64,000 nt of DNA from Ceratobasidium sp. AG-K. Lineage: Eukaryota > Basidiomycota > Agaricomycetes > Cantharellales > Ceratobasidiaceae. Below the pieces are notes generated by a model that was not told the DNA's origin, made no database searches, and saw nothing but the letters and a program-made list of their open reading frames with translations. Both the position numbers and the translations under genes were made by a program. The DNA lies in NCBI GenBank assembly GCA_037039685.1, contig JAWNGF010000002.1, forward strand, positions 2,356,001-2,420,000, given 5' to 3'. Of the stretch, positions 12,248-24,240 are shown one piece after another. Position 1 is the stretch's first letter; every line of letters begins with the position of its first letter.

Positions 12248-12477
12248 GACAGGGCTTTTGCTTCAATAGACTTTGGGCTAGACAAACTATTTATGAGATT
12301 GTAACAAGAAACGTTAAGTATATAGACAGTCATGGGTCCTTTTAATGCCGATTACGCGAACATGCATACATGAGTACCGAGTATTTGAAGGCTTGAGCCC
12401 ATGAAGGGCGTAACCTAGCGTGATCAATCAATAATCGACTAGCTGATAACCCGGAAGTGACTCGAGGGGCGAAGGTT

Positions 12478-13551
12478 TTACCCAAGCACGTTGGGTTTAG
12501 TCTTCTTCTTCTTCTTTCCAGAGTTGAACGTACGCCAACTACCGACACGTTCATCTCGGGTCTCTGCCAATTCACCGATGAACTCAGAAGATCAGGTTAT
12601 GAAGTTCATGAGGTGCGAACCTTCCCAGCGGGCGTCTTCCTCTGCTTTTCGCTTTTTCGCCGCAGCTTCTTCATCCTTCCGGCGTGCTTCAAGGCCTTCG
12701 TTTGCAAGATTCATCTTGACCGCTCTATGCTATATAGTTAGGTCGTGTCAACAGGAGTTACACTTAGATTAACTCACTTTCTTCGCCGTACTATCCGAAC
12801 ATAGATATAAATTGATAAATATTTGTGGGGTGTGCGAGATACATACCCTCTTCGTCAATTAATATGTCCTTCGTACGTGCTCGTACCTGCTCTTTAAAGA
12901 CAGGAACGAGTGAGAGCACACGTGGGTCGGTATCGCTTATTCCTATGGGCAAGGAGTGGGATTTGAGTATTTGAGCACGCGCCTCAAGGATGACAGCGTC
13001 AAGTTCATCTCGTTTCGCCTGGTCTGAAAGCTCCCCTTCCGCCTAGCAGCGAGGTGTGAATTACGGAATGGGTTCACGTCGAGCTCTCTCACCTTTTTCA
13101 ATAGATCAAAGGCATCGGTTGCACGTGGGTGTGTGGCCTTGTCAGGGTGAATAACTTGGGGAGAGTCAGTAGCAGTCTCTCTGAACGCTTGGACAACTTG
13201 CATAGGGAAAGGTGGCGGTAGCGTTTTTTAATGTCCGCTGGTGTCGCGCCAGTGTCTAATCCAAGGACGTCGTATGGATTGAGCTTGAAAGCCTTAAGTA
13301 TGCGGTCTACCTGGTTTATCGATTAGTAAGAACGTATCATCGAGAGTCTAAAAGAAACTCACCTCCACGTCCCTTTGGAGAGCAGAGGCTTCCCGGGCCA
13401 GCAACTTGTCGAGTTCTTGCGTGGATAACCCGCTATCTGCCTGCTTAGTGTCACCTTTGTTATCTTTTTCCGCCTTGGAGCTTGAAGGATTGGCCTCGTT
13501 GTTGGTCTTCGTGGTCGGTGGCTCAGTGGTTGGCAGAGGAGAAGGCGCCAT
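12478..13551 (-). CDS. SPF31: DNAJC8/Spf31-like J-domain protein
   Basis: The spliced protein (252 aa) contains the DNAJC8 signature: VDRILKAFKLNPYDVLGLD, TPADIKKRYRHLSL, IHPDK, then RATDAFDLLKKAE, LDAVILEARAQILK, RTKDILIDEE, KAVKMNLANEGLEARRKDEE and a lysine-rich tail (SGKKKKKTKPN). DNAJC8 and S. pombe Spf31 associate with the spliceosome. Exons in transcription order: 13551-13363, 13310-13202, 13154-13093, 13042-12847, 12790-12778 (13 nt), 12724-12621, 12563-12478; the sum is 253 codons. The second intron starts with GC (TAT|GCAAGT) and is 47 nt; no GT site nearby keeps the HPDK motif in frame. The start MAPSPLPTTEP was chosen over a methionine 20 codons upstream because the extension has no family support. 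Confidence 0.9.
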
Positions 13552-13611
13552 GGTTGCTGCTGTCAAGAAAGCATTATTACGTAATTGATGAATGGGCAAG
13601 ACGAGCGCCAA

Positions 13612-15740
13612 TCCACCTTTCGTGTGCTAAGTTACATGCAACATCATTGCCATCAATATATACGCCAACAACACCTTAAAACCAGACTCTCCGGTCATCG
13701 GTTGTCAAGGGAGCAGCCCTCCAGGCGGCAAGTTAGCTGTTGTGCTTAATATAGGCTATTCGTACCCACAAGTGACGCCTGAAATCGCGGCAGTCATCTA
13801 CGGGTCGCTCGGTGGAACTCTTGATCCTGACCTGTATTGGCTCTGGTCTCGGCTGGCTGTGCACAAGGCTCCTACGCAATTCCTTGCTGTGCTCAGACCA
13901 ACTTGACTTTTTACATTGGGTGGGTCGATACTCCAATGTATATATGAGACACAACTGACACCGCAGCGTTAGTGGACATACCATTCCCATTCACTCGTTA
14001 GACGTTGCTAGCCCTACAGTTCTGACGCTCAATAGTGGTCAGAATGCAACGGGCTGCTATGGACGCTTCCAGGCTTTCTTCAATGAGGCTGGCTCAGGAA
14101 TAAATGATGTCAAAAGTACCCACTCGCCTTTCTACTCACAGACCAGTGATCGACAGCTGCGCAACACCTACGCTGCCTATGAGTTTGGAGACGTTGTCAG
14201 CGGCACCCCTAACTCCCCCATCAGATTCCATATATTAATCTACTCACGCTCACCGATGCTGCCGAAGCCAGCGACGAGTTTCCGATCGCACGAAAGACGC
14301 GCTTAGATACTCTTCCACTGCGATTGAACCTTGGCATCGCCAATTCAAACAATCCTCACACGATCCCGGAACGGGTACGAATGGTGACTCGAACAACGCA
14401 GTTAAGACTAAGATGAGTGTGGGCGTTCGTACGTATTTTGATAAACGTCTCGAATTTTGTGTATCGATATGAGCAGCCAGTCAAAGAGCCTCTGTCAATA
14501 TCTCAAAGTCCAGCGCTCAGCACCGGGTATTCCTCAATGACGATACAATAGAGTATATGCGCTATCTTGAAGTTAAACTGCAATATGACTTTTGGTAACA
14601 AGATGATATTACCTACGTCTAGCCTCGCCATCGAGCTGGGTAACCACCTTAAACTACATGGGTTCGAGACACTATAGGATACCAATGGCAGCTAAAATCA
14701 TGGGAGTATAACCACTTCGGGCTGTCGAGATGAAGATACTGTCGTATTCCTTTATCAAACCACCTACGTTCATCCACCGTTCATCCGCCGTTCCCGCTTC
14801 ACTAGAAGAAACGTATGGTTTCCTCGCAAAGTTATACTCACGATTGATCCCTCACTTGTGCATCGGGGTTTACTGTTTGCATTGGATTGGACGCGACAAC
14901 CCATTGAGTGCTGCACGTTTGAGCATGCACATCAGCCGGTTCCGACGCATTGGCCAACTGTATACGCACCAAGTACAGGCGCGAGGAAGGTTTGGTCCTC
15001 CCATACCGAACTTAGTACGGGCCAAAACTGGTAGAAGCTTCTCGGGGGAATAGGACCATCCGTGACTCCTGTGCTACGCCCTTAGTATCACGTTGGAATG
15101 CACTATAGCGAGAAATACAGCGAACAAACGATATACTGCTCATAATAAATCAGTCGAATGAGGCGAGCCTTCAGTATCATTCTGAAGGTTATTGTTGTCT
15201 GAAACCTCACTTTATTAACGACAAGGCAACGATTTGGTCTCCCGCAATGTCAACCGATGCAGCTTTCACTTTCTACAATTATCACATGTAATACCTTGGC
15301 ACCAACCGAGCGGAAGTAACAACTTCTTCCATGTATCTCCAAGTGTCCGGAAGCACTTGGTGCTCGGGCGGTTCTGATCTAGTACATAGTACAATAAATG
15401 TCTAAATTAGGTGGTTGCCTGTTAGTTCAAATGCAATGCATAGTGGCATGGACACCTACTACCAGCTGAAGATCGGGGCGGCAGTAGAGGAGGACATGCA
15501 ACTGACGGGCACAGCGGAAGGACACGAGTCGCAACCAGTAATACGCTCATTTACCAACTTGGTTTTGGTAGAATGTGGTGCTGTATAAATGAGCAACGGC
15601 GCCGTACACCCCAACAGAGTTCCCACTCCCGTGCGGGTGGTCTTGAAACAACCACCCCCCACTGCCATTCGAGGACTAATGATAATCGCGATGCTCCAGC
15701 TCGACCCAAGCGCTCGCCGTCTGAAACATGCGTTAGCCTA
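13612..15740. other. Gene-poor stretch with coding-like remnants
   Basis: Two plus-strand pieces look protein-coding but cannot be joined or assigned: about 13660-13910 (contains SPVIGCQGSSPPGGK and TPEIAAVIYGSLGGTLDPD) and about 14008-14420 (contains GQNATGCYGRFQAFFNEAGS, SHSPFYSQTSDRQLRN-like text, then TDAAEASDEF in another frame). The order and composition suggest a decayed or badly split secreted-protein gene. The rest holds only short chance frames. Confidence 0.3.
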
Positions 15741-16820
15741 GTCGCTATTTCTCAAGAATTCTGCGGCGTCATATTTCGTTGAACTATCATATTTAAATAC
15801 AGACTGGTCCTCGCTCGCATCGAAATGGTTCCATGGTCTTGTCTGAGCATTTTGATGGCTGACCCTGTAGTAGGGATGAAATCGTGTCGACATCGGTGCA
15901 AAAATAAGAAGGAAATAGGCCACAACGATAACGGAACTAAGCACACACATCCATAGATAGGGGCAGCACTAGATGTCAAGATGCTCGGGGTTGTGTCAAC
16001 CGAGAGCACTATCAAGGCACATATGGCTAAGGTCGTGACAAGCCCGAGCAACGCTATTATATTGAGACAAGAAGTCAGTAGATTCTTGAACGACTTAGAT
16101 TGTCAACTCATGGATGTTTATATTCTGGAGGTTGAAGCCGGCGGAACTAGGCCTGGGTCCCAAATGCGCTGGTCATCAAATTGATAGCGAATAGCCAAGC
16201 ACCAGACCATCGTTCCAACACCATGCGAGCATCCAGTGACAGCCATGTTAGGCGCATACACCCATTGAACCTAAGGTTCTATATCTCGATGGTCGTTTCC
16301 TAGCCTTCAAACGCAGTGAACCGGGTATACTGGCAATACAATGAGGATGCCATGTGAACGCTGTCCATACGAGGTATTTGTAAACTCAAAGATGGATCCA
16401 ACCCACTTAGAGAGTTTTCTACTGTGCTCGTTACGTACTGGAATCAAAACTATAGGTGTCCATTCCATTTGTGCCCAAATCCTTAGAATAAAGCGATAGC
16501 AGTTGATATACGAACTCAAGAGGAGGACAATTCTCAATCCGGCCCTTTCGTTTGCAGGCCAGAGTTGTTAGCTCTCCAATCATCCAGAGCTTGACCGGAC
16601 TGGTAGGAGCAGGATGCTAAATCGGTAATTCTTGACCTTCGTCGATGAATTTTGAGAGCAAGGCAATGCCAGCGTACGTCCTCTCCATGATTTTTTTTAT
16701 CTCGTGCAATTGAGTGCGATTGGACCAAAGTCGTATGATAGCCCCATGTTCAGAGCACTGGCGAGACATTCTCACACGATCTCGTACTCTCCGTTCTCGA
16801 GTATTAATTAGAAACACCTC
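15740..16820 (-). pseudogene. Possible remnant of a membrane-protein gene
   Basis: On the minus strand, about 15752-16051 encodes a hydrophobic stretch (LGLVTTLAICALIVLSV, then CVCLVPLSLWPISFLFL), and 16307-16537 another (RIVLLLSSYINCYRFIL). They resemble scattered helices of the DUF6533-type proteins such as the one at 58332-60153, but no full set of exons or start could be assembled. It may be a decayed copy or chance. Confidence 0.22.
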
Positions 16821-17776
16821 AAATAGGGCAGATAAAAATGGCTAGTGACTTCCTGACCACGCGGCATACAAATGAATCATTGATCTGTGCCCCTAGCTCT
16901 AAGTACGGTGGCAGCGCATCAGTCATGGGTTTCATAGTAAGCCACATATGATACCGTTAGCCATAACCATGTTTGCCGCCGGGTCGATAAGTTCCAATGC
17001 CTAGCCCCTCGCGCTAGGATCAGGGTGATATATGTTCCTTGATGTGCAGTAAGTTGTCGTACATCTACCAAGATTCTCCGCACTGCAAAGAGCAGAAGTC
17101 GTGTCTACCAAAACCACCTCGCCCCTTACAGCCCTTTCTTTGATTGCGCCTATCCAGTCGAGCTATGGGCTCTATTCGGTGATTATGGTCAAGTGTGCTT
17201 GGGCGTCAAAGTCTAGGCGACCACGCTAATGATGCTCGGTGGAGCACCCTTGATGTCTAAGTGACATTTATGGATGAGTTCTCATACTGAGGTGTGGTGG
17301 GCGATCTTTGGGGACAGCTGATACACATACGATGGATGCCCGTGTATGCACTCCAGCGTGGAGATAGGTGCCGTGATCCACGTGACTGCATTCCAAGTGA
17401 AGTAATTGTACTTTTCTGGGTCGCTCGATTGCCTTTTTCGGGCCCCGCCGAGGTCGCAAAGTTTTTGGCTGGACACTCGTGGATGATGCAGAGGCATTTT
17501 GACGTTGGCACGTGCGGTAAATTACAGTGAGGTTGAAATGCAAAAAGGAGAGGATCAGGTCACAACTGAAGCGAACAAATGCAATAAGCCGGATGGATAA
17601 AAGCACCTAAAGACTACAACTGGAGACCAGCAAGTGAGGGGAGATGGAAGAAAATACAATGCGATGCCCAAATCTAATAACTCAAGTATAAGCCAGAATA
17701 TAACATAACACACGCGTATGCCGCATAAAACCCAATCAGTCTACCCGAGGAAGAAAGAAATATGCAAATGAGCTTT
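16821..17776. other. Intergenic, nothing supported
   Basis: Only short overlapping frames without motifs or consistent splice signals were seen. Confidence 0.5.
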
Positions 17777-18583
17777 TCAACACCGTGCCTGAGTTTTAGA
17801 CCACTTGTTCCGGTCGCGGAGTTCGCGGAGAGCAGCATGGCGTTCCCGCATGGAAAGCCGTCGTTCCTCACGTTGTTCCTCTCTCCGTGCCGGGTCAGCG
17901 TGCTCACACGGCTCCAGGGTGGCGTTGCTCAGTGCAAGGGTGGCCGTGCTCACCAACATCTCGGACAGGCTGAGGCTAGTTTTCATCGTGGGGTCGCTTG
18001 AGCGGGAGCTGATCGAGGACGGCGGGGAAGGAGGACGGTCGAAGTATGAGTTGCTACTGAGCACGACGGAGCTGAAGGATGGGGAAGATGGCACTCGGCG
18101 GTGCGCGGACGAGTAGTGCACACCTGCAGATGAGAATGATCGTGACCGGGAAGATGTGGGCGAGATTGGGAGCTCAGCACCCGGAGCTGAAACAAACTCC
18201 GGCTTGGGAGAGCTCGCTGGATTTGATCCCGAGGTGGAAGAGCTGGCCTCTGGTATGGTGTCTGTGCTGCGGTATATCCATTCCTCATTAACGTGCGGCT
18301 CTGGTGCGTAGTAGCTACCGGTTGCGTGGCGCCATGTTTGAGATGGAGTGAGAGCAGCCCGACGTCGGGAAGTAGGAGAGGCAGCCATGACGGCGGAATG
18401 GGCGACCGTTGGGGGAGGGAGCTGGGATAACTCAAGGTGCTGCGGTCGTTGGGATACGCTATTTAGGTGTGGCTGGGGCATTGAACCCGGCGAATTTTCC
18501 AGATTATGGTTTCTGATTGCGGTGGTCTGCACCGGCTCTGATGAGGGTTCATTTATGAGGTCTGGCTGATACGAAGTTGACAT
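17777..18583 (-). CDS. Serine-rich hypothetical protein
   Basis: A single-exon reading frame of 268 codons with protein-like composition. The N-terminal two thirds are rich in Ser, Pro and short disordered motifs (SSSTSGSNPASSPKPE, PPSPPSSISSRSS). The last part has a predicted amphipathic helix with many charged residues (REEQREERRLSMRERHAALR, then LRDRNKWSK). No domain is recognised. It could be a regulatory or scaffold protein, but nothing in the sequence shows that. The start is the first ATG of the open frame; it is divergent from AP-3 beta, with about 320 bp between the two starts. Confidence 0.6.
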   Translation of the reverse strand: MSTSYQPDLINEPSSEPVQTTAIRNHNLENSPGSMPQPHLNSVSQRPQHLELSQLPPPTVAHSAVMAASPTSRRRAALTPSQTWRHATGSYYAPEPHVNEEWIYRSTDTIPEASSSTSGSNPASSPKPEFVSAPGAELPISPTSSRSRSFSSAGVHYSSAHRRVPSSPSFSSVVLSSNSYFDRPPSPPSSISSRSSDPTMKTSLSLSEMLVSTATLALSNATLEPCEHADPARREEQREERRLSMRERHAALRELRDRNKWSKTQARC

Positions 18584-18900
18584 ACTTTAGGTGTGGGGTG
18601 AGAGCCAGCGTCGCAAAGTCAGGAAACAGTAGTGATTAGCGCAGGTCTAGAGCGCGGGGCAGAAGGGTGCGCTGTGGTTGCAACCAGTCAAAGAGTAATT
18701 GGCATCGTGTCAAGCACCCGGCCAACACCTGACCCGAAGAACCAAGGCGCGCGGCGGCGGCGTATCGATCTGCGCATCGAATCGAAACCTCGCGATCGTG
18801 GATTGTGCACACATCGGCCAAATATAATTCAGTTTAATTTAAGTCACGTGCTTGTCGCTTGGCAAATCACGTGGTGCTATCCCACATTCCTTCCCTCACC
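18584..18900. promoter_or_regulatory. Shared divergent upstream region
   Basis: This region lies between the start codons of the serine-rich gene (-) and the AP-3 beta gene (+). No TATA box was seen. It contains two CACGTG-related sites (GTCACGTGCTTG near 18841 and AATCACGTGGTG near 18866), E-box-like motifs about 25 bp apart. Confidence 0.45.
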
Positions 18901-21900
18901 ATGGCCCTCAACTCTATCCAGGAAAATGCCTCGCGCTTGGGTATGCGCATCCAGGAATCGCTCTCCGAACATACTAGAGACCTTGCACTCGTCGGACGCT
19001 CCGCCAATGCCTCGTATTTTGACTCGGCTGAGGACAAGATCAAACAGATTTCCACCCAGTTAGCCTCAAACAGCGACCGTGACAAACTTGATGCCATGAA
19101 GCGACTTATTGCTGTACGTTGCCACCTAATTTCAGCCTAATTTAAGAATTCAAATTAGTTTAGCTTGTCTCCAAAGGTCGCAACGTATCCGAGTTCTTTG
19201 CTCAGGTTGTGGTAAATGTCGCCAACCCAAACCTCGAGATTCGCAAGCTTGTTTACATTTACCTTATTCGGCATGCTGCCTCGGAGCCCGACCTTACCCT
19301 ATTGTCCATCAATACCTTTCAAAAGGACTTGGCCGATCCAAATCCACTTATACGTGCCATGGCGCTGCGCGTACTAAGCGCAATAGGCGTACCCATGACA
19401 GGAAACGTTGTTGCAATGGGAATCAAAAAGTGTGCCACAGATCCTAGCCCATACGTTCGCAAGGCGGCAGCCCTTGCTATTCCCAAGTGTTATACGTAAG
19501 TGTGAGCTACTCGATCTCTCACCGTCCGACCTATTCATTTCGGTGTGACTATGTAGCCTGGACCCTTCGCTCCACGGTTCATTGCTCTCGACGCTCACCC
19601 TGCTGTTAAAGAACCACTCGCCACTTTCTGTTGGAGCGGTCGCCCGTGCATTTAGCCTGTTATGTCCCCACAAACTGGAACTCTTGCATCCATACTACCG
19701 GAAGCTATGTCGTGTGGTTGTCGACGCTGATGAATGGGGACAAGTCGAGTTGTTGGATTTGCTAGGCAGGTACGCGAGGGGAATGCTAAGCAGGCCAGTA
19801 GAGGGCTTGAAGGAGCTCGGAGAAAAGGAGGCTCAAGTAAGCAACCTGCTCAATCTACCTATTCCTATTAAATCACTCATAAGAAACCCCAAGTCAAAAG
19901 ACGACGTAGAGAAATTCCTCAATGACGCACCGGGAGCCTCGTTCGAAGCAATGGATCCCGACCTTTTGCTATTGCTCAAATGTACCGAGAACCTGTTCCA
20001 TTCACGGAACCCGGCGGCAAGTCATGGGTTAGAATTTACATATCCATCCGAAATTGACGAGTGTCAAACCAGGTTGTCCTATCTGTTGCTCGCATACACT
20101 GGTACCTCGCACCTCGTTCATACCGACACAAAGTAGTCTCGCCGCTCCTGCGCCTCTTGCACATTTCCCCAGAAGTCGAACGTGTTGTTGTCGAAAACCT
20201 CAGTGTCATTGCCCAAGAACAGCCAGTACGTACATCTCTCGCTCATACGAAGTGCAGATCCTTACCTGAACCCTAGTCCCTTCTCAAATCTCATTTGACA
20301 AGGTTCTTTGTCCGGGCGTCTGATTCCCCATCGTGCAAGATTGCCAAACTTCGAATTCTGCTTGCGTTGGTAGATGCGAGTAATGTCGGGTCGGTAATCA
20401 ACGAGTGCAAGGTGCGTGTTTGGAGGTCTAGAACTTGATTTTTTGTCGGTAGTGTGCATCCACGTTCCATCATACTTTGATGGCCCATCTTGCACGCTAT
20501 GGACTGAGGTCGATCGCTAGCTACTCTGTCTATTCCCCACAGAATTGGCGGGACTGAATCTCACACGTGTGCGCGCACAGGACTATGTATACGACGAAGA
20601 CGAACGTTTTGGGCGAGCCTCAGCGGATGCGATTGGTCGTTGTGCACGCATCGTACCAGATGCCAGCGGGCAGTGCGTTTCTGCCCTCCTAGGGCTCTCG
20701 GAATCAGGGGAGGGTAAGTCTAACCCCACCACTCGTCCAATTGGTGATTTGTCTGACTTGGGGCTCGTGGGGTAGATACAGCCACAACGGCATCGGTCCT
20801 CGCGCTCCGAACATTACTACAAACCCAGGCGGAGAACACGATTATGGAGGTCGTTCAAACTCTCGCACGACGAGTAGAAGAGATCAAGCACCCTGAGGCA
20901 AGGGCGTGTGTGGTATGGCTCGTCGGACAATATTCCGTGCCTAACCCTGGCACACGAAGCCCATTTGCGATTGAAGGCGTGGCAGAATGGGCGCCGGATG
21001 TATTGAGGATAATGGCCAAACGGTTTACGAACGAGGCATGTCTGGGTATATGCGTATCCGATCTTTTGACTGAGCCATCGCTGGCACTCGCAGCCAGACG
21101 CACCCAAGCTAGCTACAATTACACTAGCAGCCAAACTACTTACGCTCAATCCTCACTCACCTATTCTCCAAAAACTCGCGTCGTACGTGTTCGCGCTCGC
21201 AAGATGGGACAAGAGCTACGATGTGCGTGACCGAGCGCGATGGGTCGCTGGCCTCGTTCGAGGGTTTTTGAAACGGGAGGATGAGAACGATGAAGGCGAA
21301 GGAAATGCTGAAGAGGCCGAAGCGGGTGTTGTGCTCCGACCTGAGCAAGTGCGAGTGGTTTTGTTCGAGGGAAAGGCTGGAGTTGTGGATTTGCCACTTT
21401 GGCGCGAGAACGGTATGTGTTCCCACACTTCACAAGTGAATGCGTTCAACTTTGGTGTTCAGATGCGACGAGAGTACTCGGATCGCTTTCACTCGTCACT
21501 GGAATTCGGGACTTTACTGGCACAGGGGCTGGGCGGCCGTTCCCTGATTGGTGCGAAGAACCCACAGATGGCGAGTTGCGTGACACAGAGGTAGATTTTA
21601 CGTTTAGTCTTCGTATGTCGCATATTTGACAATGGTACGTGCAGGATGACAATAAACCAGCGGCCCCACCCGTGCCGACCTTCCTCTCGTCACAAAATAT
21701 CGGAAGCCATGGTGTACCAACGCCCAGATCGGGGGCACGGACGCCAGTCATCCTTACCCCTACAACTGCTGGGCCCAGTGCTGCAAAAAGCGGACTGGCG
21801 GCACCTGACTTGGATTCCTTCTATGCAAATGCTGAGAGCAGCGAGGAGGAAACGGAGAGTGAGGAAGAGGAGAGCGAGGAGGAGGAGGGTGAGGAAGAAG

Positions 21901-22085
21901 AAGGGAGCGAGGAAGAGGAAGAAGGCGAAGAGGAGAGCGAGGAAGATGAAAAGGAGCAAATACATCATACCGATGATGACGGGTTGCCTCCAAGGACGGA
22001 AGCGCCTGTCCATGCGCCATCGCCTGCAGTCAACGTTTCTGAGGCATCTGGCGGGGATGCAGTATGGGGTTCTAGCCCATCATAG
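18901..22085 (+). CDS. APL6: AP-3 complex beta subunit (beta-adaptin)
   Basis: HEAT/ARM adaptin repeats run through the first 600 residues: SDRDKLDAMKRLIALVSKGRNVSEFF, NLEIRKLVYIYLIRHA, SVGAVARAFSLLCPHKLELLHP, PLLRLLHISPEVERVVVENL. The segment after them (SLDSFYA-like) is followed by a very acidic Ser/Glu tract, typical of the AP-3 beta hinge. AP-3 sorts cargo from Golgi/endosomes to the vacuole. Exons: 18901-19113, 19164-19495, 19557-20016, 20073-20225, 20277-20411, 20581-20713, 20776-21045, 21098-21412, 21463-21590, 21645-22085; sum 860 codons. The third intron starts with GC (GCG|GCAAGT). The intron 20412-20580 is unusually long (169 nt) and may hide a further exon. The 20776 exon end is ambiguous by a few residues. 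The protein lacks a C-terminal ear of the length seen in animals. Confidence 0.92.
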
Positions 22086-22155
22086 GTTATATATACATAG
22101 ATTATATTGATTGAACATGAATCATGCAATAGAATCAAGGAGAATTTATATCCCA

Positions 22156-23590
22156 CTAATCCGAAATGTCGATTACTTCCTCAATCTCTGCAACGGGCTG
22201 TCGCTTCGAGCTGGGCGCAGGTAATATCTCAACCTGGGACTCCTCGTCAATTTCGATCACCTCAACAGCCACCCGTTGCTCAGCCTGCTCCAAATCCTGC
22301 AAGAACGCTTCGTCTATATCAAAATCCTCCTCTTCTATGTCCCCATCGTGGCCAGCTCCAACGCCATCGCCTATTGAATATGAGTCTTCGTAGTCGAGGT
22401 CAATGGCTAGGTCCTCAGGGTCAAGTTCCACGACAGGCGCCTTGTTTTCGTTCCCGACTGCGGGCGCATTTGCCGGTTTGGGGCGCTGGTTCCCGTTTAC
22501 GACAGGGTTTGGACGAGGCGCTGGCACTGGCACTGGAGGCCGTGGATGCTCTTGCTCTTGCTGCCTCGGGTTAGGGTTCTGCACTTCTTCTGGGTCTTCC
22601 TCTGGGAGTCTATAGGAAAGCATTGTCAGCTCAATTAAACCTTAAGCATAATGCATATCAGAAAAGAGAAAGGCGCAATAATCGGCAGAGGGCGAGGCAT
22701 GAGTTCAAGGAGATGTTGCAGGAATAAGGATACATGCCAGCCAGAGCCGAGATATGGTAGGGACCTGGAAACGAGGGTAAAAGCGATGCGATAATGACCT
22801 CATGCGTAGACGGAGCCCGCGAACAAAATCCCGATCTTGATGCTGTTCAAGGTCTTCAGTCTGGTATCCTTTAATTTGGATCCCATTTGGCTACAGTTTC
22901 AAAGTGAATGGTAGTGGATATTGACAGTTTGGTATTTGACGAGATTGTCAGATTTGGACAATGGATGTGAGACGCAAGGGTTGCGGACCTCTAGGAATAT
23001 TATCCCACGCCGTACGTTTACATCCTTGAGATAAATCTGTTCCAAGTCGTCAGTCAAGGGTGAGTAGTTGGTTCTGAGTAGATTAGTCTGCTAAGCCGTA
23101 CCTTGGTTCCCAACGGTGTCACGCCCAGTTCAAAACCAGGGATCTTGCGATACTCAATAGCCCGCATAGTCTTTGAGCCATCACTCAACTCAAACCTGAG
23201 CATGCTCCTCGGATATTTGGGAATTGAGTAGTCCTCGCCGTCCTCCAAGTCACCAGCAAGGCCAGCCAAATCCTCTTTATCCACCCTCGCTTGGCGGACA
23301 TTCTTCAGGCTAAACGCGCTATGCCCAATCTCAGTTAGGGCTACAACCTCGCACAGCGTATTCTTGATTCGAATGTTATGCGATTTCGGGTCAGGCAATC
23401 CAGTATTGGGCATGGCCGAGTCCGAGAGACTGCTCTGCAAAAGTTGCTCTTCAACGTGTGTGGTGAGATCGTTTTCTGAGACTCCTAATTCGCTCGTAAG
23501 ATAGTCGCAGCATGCGTCGAGCCATTCGGGGTTGATTTGTGGCCGGGCGTAGGTGGCTTTGAGCCAGTTGATGAGTCGCGGAGGAGCCAT
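22156..23590 (-). CDS. RMI1: RMI1, OB-fold subunit of the Sgs1-Top3-Rmi1 complex
   Basis: The N-terminus MAPPRLINWLKATYARPQIN with LDACCDYL is the RMI1 helical motif (DUF1767). The OB fold follows: SMLRFELSDGSKTMRAIEY, IPGFELGVTPLGTKI, VNVRRGIIFLEPNGIQI. RMI1 stabilises topoisomerase III and helps dissolve double Holliday junctions. Exons in transcription order: 23590-23102, 23036-22989, 22890-22799, 22609-22156; sum 361 codons. The last intron is 189 nt, long for this genome, and could hold a small exon. The last exon encodes an acidic, disordered tail (GDIEEEDFDIDEAFLQDLE). The start chosen is the second methionine of the open frame because family members begin at this motif; the first lies three codons upstream. 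Confidence 0.9.
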
Positions 23591-23639
23591 GAAGGTCACG
23601 TGGGTTTACGTCTGTAGAAAGACTGACGGATCAACCACG
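23591..23639. promoter_or_regulatory. 49-bp bidirectional start region (RMI1/PCC1)
   Basis: Only 49 bp separate the start codons of the divergent RMI1 and Pcc1 genes. It contains GTCACGTGGG, a CACGTG E-box core at about 23598. The two 5' UTRs must be very short or overlap. Confidence 0.6.
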
Positions 23640-24059
23640 ATGGCGAGCAACGAGTGGCATACAATGTGGGTATATGAACATGTGTATTCGAAGTATGGAT
23701 TGATCTTATGTATAGAAATCAAGTACTGTTCGTGTGCCATTTTTGTCTCCTGATCATGCTTCCATCGCACAGCGGTCGATCCAGGTCGACAGAGAGCTCC
23801 AGCCACATGCGGTGAAACGCACTTTGATAGTAGAAGGCGATATCCTTGTAGCGTAAGTAAGCTCATAGACAAAGCTTTACCCCATAAATATTTTAAACCC
23901 CTTATATACTGATCTTGTTGCACTAGGACCTTTGAGACTCTCACCCTGCGCCTTGCTCGACTTACTCTTAACTCATTCCTTGAGAACGTCGACCTTGTAG
24001 CCCGTACTCTGATGGATTTTGGAGACCATGCAGAAAGCGTTAAGAATAAACTAGCTTGA
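23640..24059 (+). CDS. PCC1: Pcc1, KEOPS/EKC complex subunit
   Basis: A small three-exon gene hidden between larger ones. Exons 23640-23665, 23724-23852 and 23927-24059 join to 96 codons. The 95-aa product reads MASNEWHTITVRVPF, then DHASIAQRSIQVDRELQP, VKRTLIVEGDILVATFE, LRLARLTLNSFLENVDLVA and RTLMDFGD, matching the Pcc1/LAGE3 family in length and in the order of conserved blocks (PF, AxxAxxSIxVD, LxVxGxxLxxxFxA-like, RLxRxxxNSFLExxxLxxxTMxxF). Pcc1 dimerises the KEOPS complex that makes the t6A modification of tRNA. It overlaps nothing and is divergent from RMI1 with 49 bp between starts. Tail-to-tail with the PA2G4-like gene. Confidence 0.85.
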
Positions 24060-24240
24060 AGTTGGATATTTGGCCTACGTTCTTGCTCGGCTTGAAGGTT
24101 GGATACATGGAGAACACTCCCGATTATGCCTTATGCCTGACTGATGCACCGAAATTTGCAAACAAGACACGTTGATTTTATTCATGAAGTAGGCCAGTTG
24201 GCGTACGACCATTCTTTTTGAGTGTACAATTCATGCGCAT

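Noticed and set aside
21690..22020. Leu/Phe-rich minus-strand frames
   Set aside because: Antisense of the acidic Glu/Ser tract of AP-3 beta; the apparent membrane segments are artefacts.
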